Part shown: piece after piece, positions 9,266-16,500 of the stretch
Numbering within the stretch: the stretch's first letter is position 1
Layout: every line of letters begins with the position of its first letter
NCBI GenBank assembly: GCA_030527065.1
Contig: JAUNBO010000008.1
Span: 1 to 20,059, forward strand
Direction: 5' to 3'
DNA length: 20,059 nucleotides
Source of the DNA: Bacillota bacterium
GTDB lineage: Bacteria; Bacillota; Clostridia; Peptostreptococcales; Anaerovoracaceae
The notes under the pieces: generated by a model
The model's database searches: none
Seen by the model: only the letters and a program-made list of their open reading frames with translations
Told to the model about the DNA's origin: nothing
Program-made: the position numbers and the translations under genes

Positions 9266-10030
9266 TTATTTCTTCCGCCGCCAAAGCTCCCGCAGCCGCT
9301 TCGCCGGGGAATTGCGCCGCTTGCGGATGATCACCCATACCGCCGCCGCAGTGACGATGGGCAGCGCGATGAAAGTCGCCGTGCGAACCCATGCGTCCAC
9401 AGCGTCCGGCACGAGCAGGAAGTATACCACCGCACAGATGAGCATACCCCAGAGGATAAAGAGTGCGGCGTCGGGATAGCCCGCCCCCTCTGCACCGGCA
9501 GTCGCGGCAGCACGCAGCGTCTTCAGCGCACGGCTGCGGATGTCCCGGATATTTCTTGCGGAGCAATTCTTCTCCCTGGCGATGGAGGAGACGTCCTCCC
9601 CGTTCACGATGCTGCGAAAGATGACCTCCCGTTGAAGCTCCGTCAAGTTTTCCAATCCGTTGATGATCTCCTTCGGCAGATGCAGGAGGGCGTCGCCGTC
9701 GAATCCGTCGGGCAGATATTTGTCCCGTACATACCAGGCCTTGTCATCGTAAAGCCGGTCACGGACATCCTCCGGGAGAAAGGCGTCCGTATCGGTATAA
9801 CCATCGGTCTGCATGACAGCCTCCGCATCCTCCAAGGGGATGGATGCGGTTTTTTCATTGTGACGCTCGTCGCTGCGGTAGAGGATGCGATCCACCTCCC
9901 GCATCTCCTCCTGATGCTCCTCGGCCCAGCGGGCGGCGTCGGCGGCAGCGTCAGGGTCCTGCCTGCGCATCCACTTCCAGCCCTTCATGATCTCCCGCTT
10001 CGCCTTCCATTGCCATGCCACACGCCTCAC
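9266..10030 (-). CDS. Sigma-70 region 4-like HTH protein with two C-terminal membrane segments
   Basis: Up to 254 residues. Residues about 129-173 (LTELQREVIFRSIVNGEDVS, then AREKNCSARNIRDIRSRALKTL) form a helix-turn-helix like region 4 of sigma-70 factors. Two hydrophobic segments follow at about 189-208 (ALFILWGMLICAVVYFLL) and about 216-235 (TATFIALPIVTAAAVWVII), then a basic tail. The N-terminal 125 residues are acidic and helical, without a clear region 2, so this may be a regulator or anti-sigma-like relay rather than a full sigma factor. The start is uncertain: GTG at 10030 is the outer limit, GTG at 10021 follows GAGGTGAGG, and ATG at 9988 (residue 15) follows GGGAG. Sigma-like proteins of this kind are common beside Clostridia conjugative elements, which suits the integrase genes nearby. 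It is divergent from the next gene. Confidence 0.75.
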   Translation of the reverse strand: MRRVAWQWKAKREIMKGWKWMRRQDPDAAADAARWAEEHQEEMREVDRILYRSDERHNEKTASIPLEDAEAVMQTDGYTDTDAFLPEDVRDRLYDDKAWYVRDKYLPDGFDGDALLHLPKEIINGLENLTELQREVIFRSIVNGEDVSSIAREKNCSARNIRDIRSRALKTLRAAATAGAEGAGYPDAALFILWGMLICAVVYFLLVPDAVDAWVRTATFIALPIVTAAAVWVIIRKRRNSPAKRLRELWRRKK

Positions 10031-10341
10031 CTCACAAAATAATTGAAATTTTTTAAGGACGACCTTCCGTTTTTCCGCTTTTCCTCCACTATCGGTAGAG
10101 GGATCGTTTCACCCGGCTGGATGACCCCTCCTCCGGTACGGCACAGAAATGCGCTGACGGACGTCCGGCTTTCCGACAGATCACGATGTATAAAACGGTA
10201 TTGGCCGTATACCGGCGTCAGGATCCGTCTGCGGAAGGTTTTCATTTTTGCACTGCGCCGCCGGGGGCGCGGCGCCTTTCTCGGCTTCATCATATCAGAA
10301 AGAAGAAAGAAGGACAACTCACAACAGCAAGGAGGGATCAC
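10031..10341. other. Divergent intergenic region with operator-like and GC-hairpin inverted repeats
   Basis: This 311-bp stretch separates the sigma-like gene (minus) from the winged-helix gene (plus). It holds a TATAAAA tract (10189-10195), at once followed by a 6-bp inverted repeat CGGTAT-7-ATACCG (10196-10214), and a perfect 7-bp GC hairpin GCGCCGC-7-GCGGCGC (10255-10275) followed by CTTTCTC. No convincing small gene is seen; an open frame running from 10186 into the next gene lacks its own ribosome binding site. Confidence 0.5.
10196..10214. promoter_or_regulatory. Candidate operator: inverted repeat CGGTAT-N7-ATACCG
   Basis: A perfect 6-bp dyad with a 7-nt spacer lies directly downstream of a TATAAAA (-10-like) tract. 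That is a typical position for a repressor site at a transcription start. No good -35 box was found at the expected distance, so the promoter itself is weakly supported. Confidence 0.35.
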
Positions 10342-10719
10342 ATGAAGAAAAAGGACAAGCGCGAGTATCCAAACGGCTTCTATCTCATCGACAACCGCAT
10401 CACCATGTTCGCCCTGACGCCGATCCAGCTGGCAGTCTACAACTGCATCTGCCGGCACGGCAATGCGCACCATCTTTCCCATCTGCGCATGGCGACCATC
10501 GCAGGCGAGGCGGGCTGCGCAGTCAGCTCCGCACGGCTGGCGATCCGCAAACTGGAGGAACTGAATCTCATTTCCGTTTCGCCGGACTTCAAAGACGCGC
10601 CGGGCGGAGGGAAATGGCACGGCGCCAACTACTACAAGGTGTTAGAGCTGCCGGCGTATGTGCAAAGGCAAGTGCCGCCAGGAAAGGAGGAAACGGCACC
10701 AGATGAAGTGCCGTTCTGA
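10342..10719 (+). CDS. Winged-helix/HTH domain protein of the mobile element
   Basis: A 125-residue protein. ATG at 10342 is chosen because AAGGAGGGA (10329-10337) sits before it and the sequence turns protein-like only there (KKKDKREYPNGFYLIDNRI). 'LTPIQLAVYNCICRHGN', 'LRMATIAGEAGCAVSSARLAIRKLEELNLI' and 'GGGKWHGANYYKV' match the helix, recognition-helix and wing pattern of HTH_36-type domains found at the N-terminus of plasmid replication initiators and in element regulators. No C-terminal replication domain is present, so it is more likely a DNA-binding regulator or a shortened Rep-like protein. It lies upstream of a long structured non-coding region and the ribbon-helix-helix gene. Confidence 0.75.
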   Translation: MKKKDKREYPNGFYLIDNRITMFALTPIQLAVYNCICRHGNAHHLSHLRMATIAGEAGCAVSSARLAIRKLEELNLISVSPDFKDAPGGGKWHGANYYKVLELPAYVQRQVPPGKEETAPDEVPF

Positions 10720-10887
10720 AGCCCGGCGCAGGACGCCGCCTGCCGCCCCTCATGCCCCGCTGTGTGCGCCTTGGCGGACAGAGGCGACCCCCTGCCACTC
10801 TGGCAGGGCCGAGAGGCGTTTTCGGGGCTTTTGCAGGAGTTTCAGGAGCCGCCTGACGCTCACGATTTGTGTACAGGATAAAGCACC

Positions 10888-11003
10888 GGGGTCGCAAAGC
10901 GCCCTCCGCTGCAGGGAAACACCGCCCCGCAGAGCGGGTCGGGGCGTTTTGCCAGAGGGGTCGTAAAACGCCTTTTTTCAGCCGGCCGGGGTCGTGAAGT
11001 GCG
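10888..11003 (+). repeat. Three direct repeats, consensus GGGGTCGYRAARYGCS
   Basis: Copies at 10888-10903 (GGGGTCGCAAAGCGCC), 10957-10972 (GGGGTCGTAAAACGCC) and 10988-11003 (GGGGTCGTGAAGTGCG). The first seven bases are identical. In copies 1 and 2 the bases around the AAA change together (CGC-AAA-GCG and CGT-AAA-ACG), so each keeps a small dyad. Spacing is 69 and 31 bp. They are probably protein-binding sites. Confidence 0.6.
10943..10978 (+). terminator. Intrinsic terminator upstream of the ribbon-helix-helix gene
   Basis: GGCGTTTT (10943-10950) pairs perfectly with AAAACGCC (10965-10972) around a 14-nt loop and is followed by six T (10973-10978). It lies 95 bp before the next start codon. 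Confidence 0.8.
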
Positions 11004-11073
11004 GGAATGCCCAGCGTTGCAGGCTTCTGACCGGCCCCGCAGGGCAAACCACATGAAGAATATGGAGGTAATC

Positions 11074-11532
11074 ATGGAAACACAGAAAAAGAAGAAATAC
11101 GCCTTTTGGCTCAATCAGGATACCAAGAGCATGGTGGAAGACAGCTTTCAAAAAGACAACTGCCAGAGCCAGTCTGAGTTCGTCGAGAACGCGATCCGCT
11201 TTTATACCGGCTACCTTTCTGCAAAGGATGCGACAGAGTATCTCGCACCGGTGCTGGCACAGGTGCTGCGCGGAACGCTTGACGTCTTCTCTGCGCACGT
11301 CAACCGCAATCTGTTCCGCCTTGCGGTAGAGGAAGCGAAGACATGGAATATCATCGCAGGGCTGATCCATGTCGCCCCTGACCAGCTCAAACACATCCAC
11401 AACAAGGCCATCGGCGAGGTCAAACGGCTCAAGGGCACACTGACATACGAGCAGCTCTACAAAGACCCTGTGCCGCTGGAGTATGATCTGGATACCGATG
11501 CGCTCGGTGACGATATGGATGTGGACGAATAA
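11074..11532 (+). CDS. Ribbon-helix-helix-like element protein (possible relaxosome accessory/partner)
   Basis: A 152-residue protein. Three in-frame ATGs exist (11053, 11062, 11074); 11074 is preferred because GGAGG (11064-11068) is spaced 5 nt before it. Residues about 8-47 (KYAFWLNQDTKSMVEDSFQK to SQSEFVENAIRFYTGYLS) have the strand, helix, turn, helix pattern of ribbon-helix-helix DNA-binding proteins, as in MobC/CopG-like factors. Residues about 50-125 are amphipathic helices, and the tail is acidic (DTDALGDDMDVDE). Its location right after a repeat-rich non-coding tract suggests that it binds there. A relaxase normally follows such a gene in mobilisable elements, but here the next genes are excisionase and integrase. 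I do not recognise an exact family. Confidence 0.7.
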   Translation: METQKKKKYAFWLNQDTKSMVEDSFQKDNCQSQSEFVENAIRFYTGYLSAKDATEYLAPVLAQVLRGTLDVFSAHVNRNLFRLAVEEAKTWNIIAGLIHVAPDQLKHIHNKAIGEVKRLKGTLTYEQLYKDPVPLEYDLDTDALGDDMDVDE

Positions 11533-11591
11533 GCATGCCTCGCCCGATTGGGCAGAAGGAACCATCGAAACAGGAGAAAGAACCGGGACTG

Positions 11592-11635
11592 ACCCTCGCC
11601 GTGAGAACGGGGAGGGTTCGCCGCCTGCCGGCGAA
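11592..11635 (+). other. Two tandem hairpins upstream of xis
   Basis: Hairpin A: ACCCTC (11592-11597) and CCGT pair with ACGG and GAGGGT (11612-11617), with one G/G mismatch and a GAGA (GNRA-type) tetraloop. Hairpin B follows at once: TTCGCCG-CCTGC-CGGCGAA (11617-11635), a perfect 7-bp stem. There is no T-run, so a terminator is unlikely. They sit in the 168-bp gap before the excisionase gene and may act in mRNA stability or control of xis-int. Confidence 0.5.
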
Positions 11636-11700
11636 AGGAAGAAGAATACACTGAAGAATACCAATAAAGCCCTCTCAAACGGAGGGCGGAAAGGAAACGC

Positions 11701-11910
11701 ATGAAAGAATCTGTCTACAAATCCTACGACGAACTGCCGCTGATGTTATCCGTCTTGCAAGTGGCCGCAGTGCTGGGGATCTCCCGTGCCGGCGCCTACG
11801 AGCTGGTGCGGAGCGAAGGCTTCCCCTCTCTGACCATAGGCTCCCGCATCGTGATCCCGAAGGACAAGTTCATCACATGGATCGATGAAAACACTTCGAA
11901 AAATCAGTAG
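11701..11910 (+). CDS. xis: Excisionase-family HTH protein
   Basis: A 69-residue protein with ATG at 11701 and AAAGGA upstream. The core 'LMLSVLQVAAVLGISRAGAYELVRSEGFPSLTIGSRIVIPKDKFITWI' region (about residues 14-62) is the MerR-like winged helix of the excisionase/HTH_17 family: helix-turn-helix with ISRAGAYELV, then a wing with IGSRIVIPK. Such proteins bend DNA at the attachment sites and direct the integrase towards excision. It lies 73 bp upstream of the integrase in the same orientation, the standard xis-int pair of Tn916-like and related elements, and probably shares its transcript. Length is usual for the family. Confidence 0.88.
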   Translation: MKESVYKSYDELPLMLSVLQVAAVLGISRAGAYELVRSEGFPSLTIGSRIVIPKDKFITWIDENTSKNQ

Positions 11911-11983
11911 CTTTCAGCGGCGAAGTGTAGTATATGTTCGTGTTGCAAAAGCGCGAAAAACGCAAAGAACAGGAGGGAAACAA

Positions 11984-13138
11984 ATGACAAAACGCAGAGC
12001 CAACGGCGAAGGCAATATCCGCAAACGGAGCGACGGCCGATGGGAGGGCCGGTACACCGCAGGCTACGACCCTAATACCGGCAAGCGCATCACAAAGAAT
12101 GTGCTGGCCAAGACCCAGGCCGAGTGCAAGGAAAAGCTGAAAGCAGCGCAGGAGGAAACGAAGGACTTGGACGTCAGCCGTTCCGACGAATACACGGTCG
12201 GCACTTGGGCAAAGACATGGTTCGAGCTGTATTCCAAGCCGGTCATCCGGCCCTCTACCGCCGAATACTATGAACGCTTCATCAATATGCGGATCATCCC
12301 GGCGCTGGGCGACATTAAACTCAACAAGCTCACTGCCCGCGACATCCAGAAGTTCTACAACGACCTCAAGGAGCATGGCCGGATCCGGGAAGTGCAAAAG
12401 GAGAAGAATCCGGGGCTCTCCAGCGCCTCGGTGCGGGGCGTCCACATGATGCTCCACAACTGCCTCGACCGGGCGGTAAAGGAACGGCTCATCCCGCACA
12501 ATCCCACGGAGGACTGTATCATCCCAAAGCTCCAGAAGAAGGAGATGAAGATCCTCCACCCCGACCACATCAGCGCCTACCTGAAGGCGGCTGACGAACG
12601 CGGCGTCCTGCCCATGTTCTTTCTGGAGCTCACCAGCGGCGTGCGCAAGGGCGAGTTGGTTGCCCTGCTCTGGAGCGACCTCAATGTGGAGCATAGAACC
12701 CTGTCGGTGACCAAGCAGGCGGTGCGGGGCGAGGGCGGCGAGATCAAGGTCACCCGTCCCAAAACCGACAACTCCATGCGAAAAATATCCATCCCGCAAG
12801 AGGCCATCGACCTGCTCATACTGGAACACGCCAGGCACCCCGACAATCCCTATATGTTCCCCTCGCCCAAGACCGGCGGAATGTACTACCCCGATTCCAT
12901 CGTGAACCTCCACAAGAAAATCCTCAAGGACGCCGGGCTGGAACATCTGAGATTTCATGACCTCCGCCACACCTTTGCGACCATGGCGCTTCAGAACGGA
13001 GTAGATGTAAAGACGGTTTCCAGCATGCTGGGGCACTACAATGCCGGCTTCACCCTGACCACCTACGCCCACGCCACCCGCCAGATGCAGGAGGACGCCG
13101 CACAGAAGATGGGCAGCTTCATGACCCAGGCTATGTAA
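11984..13138 (+). CDS. int: Tyrosine recombinase (integrase), Tn916/phage-type
   Basis: A 384-residue protein. ATG at 11984 follows AGGAGGGAAACAA; the open frame continues upstream to 11885 but that part overlaps xis and lacks a ribosome binding site. The N-terminus (RANGEGNIRKRSDGRWEGRY) is the AP2-like arm-binding domain, and residues about 60-180 the SAM-like core-binding domain. The catalytic domain has all six expected residues: R221 (SGVRKGE), K260 (RPKTDN), H325 and R328 (HDLRHTFA), H351 (LGHYN) and the nucleophile Y361 (TTYAHAT). It is therefore probably active. It would cut and rejoin element and chromosome att sites in the cytoplasm. Its 3' end points at the 3' end of tRNA-Thr 278 bp away, a common target for this family. 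Confidence 0.95.
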   Translation: MTKRRANGEGNIRKRSDGRWEGRYTAGYDPNTGKRITKNVLAKTQAECKEKLKAAQEETKDLDVSRSDEYTVGTWAKTWFELYSKPVIRPSTAEYYERFINMRIIPALGDIKLNKLTARDIQKFYNDLKEHGRIREVQKEKNPGLSSASVRGVHMMLHNCLDRAVKERLIPHNPTEDCIIPKLQKKEMKILHPDHISAYLKAADERGVLPMFFLELTSGVRKGELVALLWSDLNVEHRTLSVTKQAVRGEGGEIKVTRPKTDNSMRKISIPQEAIDLLILEHARHPDNPYMFPSPKTGGMYYPDSIVNLHKKILKDAGLEHLRFHDLRHTFATMALQNGVDVKTVSSMLGHYNAGFTLTTYAHATRQMQEDAAQKMGSFMTQAM

Positions 13139-13416
13139 AGCCCAAACCCGCCGCTCAAAATTTGCACTGCAATCATCAATGAATGGGATTTAAATACGAG
13201 GCAGGCTCCTACCGGGGCCTGCCCAGTGCTTTCCGCTGATATCCCCGTGTGGGTCAAATTGTGGGTCAGGACGATTGTGAGCCGGCGCAGTGATAGGCGC
13301 CGGCGGCGGCAGCGCCGGACAGCCAAAATGGTGGGCCCGGCGCAAAAAGTCGCAGATTTACAACGTGGTTGAGAGGTGTAAAGACGCCCGGGCCTCATGC
13401 GAAGTCCGGGCGTTTT
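13139..13416. other. Non-coding element end between int and tRNA-Thr
   Basis: 278 bp without a supported gene. It holds a 7-bp hairpin GGCAGGC-10-GCCTGCC (13200-13223), a direct repeat TGTGGGTCA (13248-13256, 13260-13268), a perfect 8-bp dyad GCCGGCGC-8-GCGCCGGC (13281-13304) and a terminator hairpin (13384-13417). The layout suits the arm-site side of an integrated element; the exact crossover is not determined. Confidence 0.55.
13248..13268 (+). repeat. Direct repeat TGTGGGTCA x2, candidate integrase arm sites
   Basis: TGTGGGTCA at 13248-13256 and 13260-13268, 12 bp start to start and so roughly one helical turn. Arm-type sites for tyrosine integrases are short direct repeats near the element end next to int, as here. 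Confidence 0.5.
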
Positions 13417-13417
13417 T
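13384..13417. terminator. Hairpin terminator next to the tRNA-Thr 3' end, possibly bidirectional
   Basis: ACGCCCGG (13384-13391) pairs with CCGGGCGT (13406-13413), extended by a G-T and a C-G pair. TTTTT follows on the plus strand (13413-13417) and CTTT on the minus strand. It can end minus-strand tRNA transcripts and plus-strand transcripts leaving int. Confidence 0.7.
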
Positions 13418-13492
13418 GGAGCTACCGGCCGGATTTGAACCGGCGACCTGCTGATTACGAATCAGCTGCTCTGCCAGCTGAGCCACGGTAGC
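13417..13492 (-). tRNA. tRNA-Thr (anticodon CGU), CCA encoded
   Basis: Read on the minus strand the gene starts GCTACCG at 13492 and ends CGGTAGC-T-CCA at 13417; the 7-bp acceptor stem is perfect. The D stem is GCTC/GAGC, the anticodon arm GCTGA-TTCGTAA-TCAGC gives anticodon CGT, and the T arm is GCCGG-TTCAAAT-CCGGC. Length is 76 nt including the encoded CCA. It lies 40 nt downstream of addB on the same strand with no strong terminator between, so read-through from addB is possible. Its intact 3' end faces the integrase and is the probable attachment site. Confidence 0.97.
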
Positions 13493-13532
13493 GTATGGGG
13501 CGGACGAAAAGGCCCGCCATGAACTACGGGAA

Positions 13533-16500
13533 TCATTTTACCACATCATAGGTGCATCCGTCAAAGGATAAATCAAAAGAACAGATACTTTTATACTGGC
13601 AATAGGTGCAGGCGGTGAGCTCCCCCGTTTTTTTGGGGCGGACGTCTATGCAGCCTTCCGTCAGGCTGCGGCACAGGCCGTCCACGGTGCGGTTTACGCC
13701 CTTCCGAAGGGCTTCAAAGTCTTCCTCCTTCAGCAGCCGTCCCGGACTGTTGCCGGAAAAAGCGCCGCTGGCCGATCTCTGCACCGGCAGGATATCGGAA
13801 TACCCGGTAAAATCGCCGCCGATGCTCTGGATCAGCTTCGGATCGTCTAATAACGTTCCGTCCAGACGGAAGGCTTTCCCCAGCTCCTTTCCCAGCCGGC
13901 TCTGCATGTCCTCCGGCGTGCAGGCGCTGGCGTCCACCATGAGCTCGGCAATTCCAAAATAGAACACGCCGGCAGGACGGGCTTCCCGAAGGCCCCGCAA
14001 AGCGGCTTCCAGGTAAAGCATCAGCTGAAGCCGCCAGCCTCCCTCTACTTCCCGGAGGTCGAATTTTTCCGAGCCGGATTTGTAATCTATGATCTTCACA
14101 TAATCGCCGTCCAGAATGTCCACCCGGTCTATGCGCCCCGCTATGCGCACCGGCTCCCCGGCGGCCTTCACCTCCAGCGGCGGGAAGCTCCCCGCCCGGC
14201 CGGCGCCGAAGGGCTTTTCAAAGAACACCTCTTTTATGGCCCCCTGCTGCACATGGCGGACCATGTGCCAGGCTGCGTCGCCGCAGACGGCTTCCATCCG
14301 CAGGGCTCTGTACCGCTCCTCTCCGCCGGACAGCAGCATCCCTTCTTTATATTCCGCCGCCACCTCCGCCAGGATCTCCGCCACCTGGCGGCGGCAGGCC
14401 TCCCGGGTCAGGCTCATCCAGGGGGAGCCTTCTCCGTTCAGGGGCTGGCCCGGCCGCGTCAGCCTTTGGGAAAGCCGCATAAGGCACTCATGGTAGACGT
14501 CTCCGGTCTCCCTGCCGGTCACCTGAAAGATCCGCCGTTCCTCCGGCCTCAGGCCATAGGCGACCAGATGAGAGAAGGGACAGCGGGAGAAGCGTTCCAG
14601 CTGCGAAGGGCTCACCGTCAGAGGCCGGTCCTCTTCTTTCTTATACAGGCGTTCCGCCAGCTGTTTGTCCAGTTCCCCCTGGCGGACGGTGAAGAAGAGG
14701 CCTCTTTCCACCATTTCCAGAGATTCCCCCGAGGTCTCCCGGTACCAGTTGCAGACGCTTTTCCAGAGAGGGGACAGGGGCTCCCGGCCATCGGCCGCCT
14801 TCCGCAGGGCCGCCGCCAGATGTCGCAGGGTGCTGTTCCGGGAGGCCACCAGGCTTTGCTCTTCCTCCCGGTTGAGGACGTCCTTCTTTACGGGGACTTC
14901 CGGGAACAGGCTCCGCAGCCTTTCAAACAGGAGGGAAGGACGGAGCTCTTTCCCGTCCCGGTCCGCCGCCGAATAGCCGGCCCAGAGATACCGGGAGGGC
15001 TTCGACAGTATCTTATAAATGGCCAGGGTCTCTTCCATGGCCCGGACCCCGTCGCTTTTGCAGAGCTCTATGCCCCTTTCCAGCAGGCTGTTCTTTTCGT
15101 CTTCGCTGAGAAGGTCGTCTCCGGAAGGGCCGGCAGGGAGGACGCCGTCGTTGACCCCGGTGAGGAACACCGCCTTGCAGGGGCCTGTCCTGCTCCGCTG
15201 CAAAGTCCCCACCGTCACCTGGTCCGCCGTAGGCGGCAGAACGCCGATTTCCAGGGCTTCCAGACCGGCCTGGAGCAGACGGCCGTATTCCTTCACGCCT
15301 ATGGGCTCTTCTCCCATCAGCTCCACCATCTGATCCAGGAGGAGCACAAAGGACGCCCACACCTGGGCCGTTTCCTCTGCGGTCTCGTGCTCTCCCTCCT
15401 CCTCCAGACGGCCTATGGCCTCCTGCAGCTGCTCCGGCAGCCTGGCTTCGTCCCGCAGGTACTCATAGAGGATCCGGGTCTTTTCCCGGACGCTCTTCCC
15501 CCGGCGGAAGGCCTTTTCAAAGGCTTCCAGGGGCTCCGCCAGGGTTTGCCGCAGCCGGTTCAGAAGGGCCATGCCCTCTTCGCCTTTTTCGGCCGCGCCG
15601 TAGACAAAGGGCTTTTTCCAGCGGTTTCCCTTTATTCTGTATTGCACCACATAGTTTTCCAGCAGATCGCTGTCCGGGACGGACACCGGGGAAAAGCCTG
15701 TCCGGACCAGACGGAACACATCCTCGTACTGCCAGCCCTGCTCCATGATCTGAAAGAGGGCGCTCAGGTACACCACGGCGGGGTTATGGAGCAAACGCCG
15801 TTTCCGGTCCAGAAACACAGGGATCCCGTATTCCTGGAAGACCCGCTTCAGCGCCGCAGCCCTGCCTTCCATATCGTTGCAGACCACGGCCACATCCCGG
15901 TAGCGAAAGCCCTCTTCCCGCACCAGCTCCAGGATGCGGGCCGCCACGGTCTCCGCTTCGGCATAAAAGTTGGCGGCCCGGCAGAGCTCCACGGCGGGAG
16001 CCGGCCCGGGGAAGGCTTCCCCGCCGCTTTTATAAAAGGCTCTTTCCAGATAAAGGATGGCGGCGTCTTTCTGTCGGGGCTCCCGGCCCGCTTCTATCCG
16101 GTAGCTGTCCGGGATCCTCCGCAGCTCCCGGGCAATGCCGTTCCGGTCCGCCATCTCCGCAAATTGCCCCAGCACCCTTTCGGGCAGGGCGAAAAGCGTC
16201 TCTTCGCCCTCCGCCTCCCGGCCCGGAGCGGCGGTGAGGACCAGGTTCAGCCCGCAGCTGTGCACCAAGAGCTTTTCCATGGCCTCCATCATCTGGGGAG
16301 GAAAGGAATCGAAGCCGGAGACCCAGAACAGCGTTTCCCGGATCTGCCGGGAGCGGCCTATGCCTGTCAGAAACAGCTCCGCCACGTCCTCCGTGTCCAG
16401 ATAATGTCCCTGTATGGCCTCCTGATAGCGGGAATAGACCAGGCAGAGATCCGTCAGCTTCCGCTTCAGAAGGCTCCCGTCTTCCGCAGCCTCTGTGATT

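Larger units (their letters stand above)
10720..11073. other. Structured non-coding region; candidate oriT/relaxosome or leader region
   Basis: 354 bp without a supported gene. From left to right: a perfect hairpin CCCTGCCA-ctc-TGGCAGGG (10790-10808); repeat 1 GGGGTCGCAAAGCGCC (10888-10903); a 7-bp hairpin CGCCCCG-10-CGGGGCG (10923-10946); an intrinsic terminator (10943-10978) whose loop and 3' arm include repeat 2 GGGGTCGTAAAACGCC (10957-10972); repeat 3 GGGGTCGTGAAGTGCG (10988-11003); and GGCCGG/CCGGCC dyads flanking a tract at about 10984-11036. Dense inverted and direct repeats just upstream of a ribbon-helix-helix gene are typical of an origin of transfer with its accessory protein. A transcription attenuator is the other reading; both rest on inference. 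Confidence 0.45.

Noticed and set aside
10186..10341. N-terminal extension of 52 residues of the winged-helix protein
   Set aside because: It lacks a ribosome binding site, crosses a GC hairpin, and the strong GGAGGG before ATG 10342 marks the real start.
10703..10966. Small Arg/Cys-rich open frame of 87 codons overlapping the end of the winged-helix gene, with AAAGGAGG upstream
   Set aside because: The spacing to ATG is long (12 nt), the sequence crosses several perfect hairpins and a terminator arm, and it has no recognisable domain. It is more likely non-coding oriT or leader DNA, though translation is not excluded.
13200..13223. Hairpin GGCAGGC/GCCTGCC as terminator of int
   Set aside because: The stem is perfect but no T-run follows, so I list it only as part of the element end.
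13499..13518. Hairpin between addB and tRNA-Thr as an addB terminator
   Set aside because: Only 5 bp of stem with a 10-nt loop and no T-run on the minus strand.
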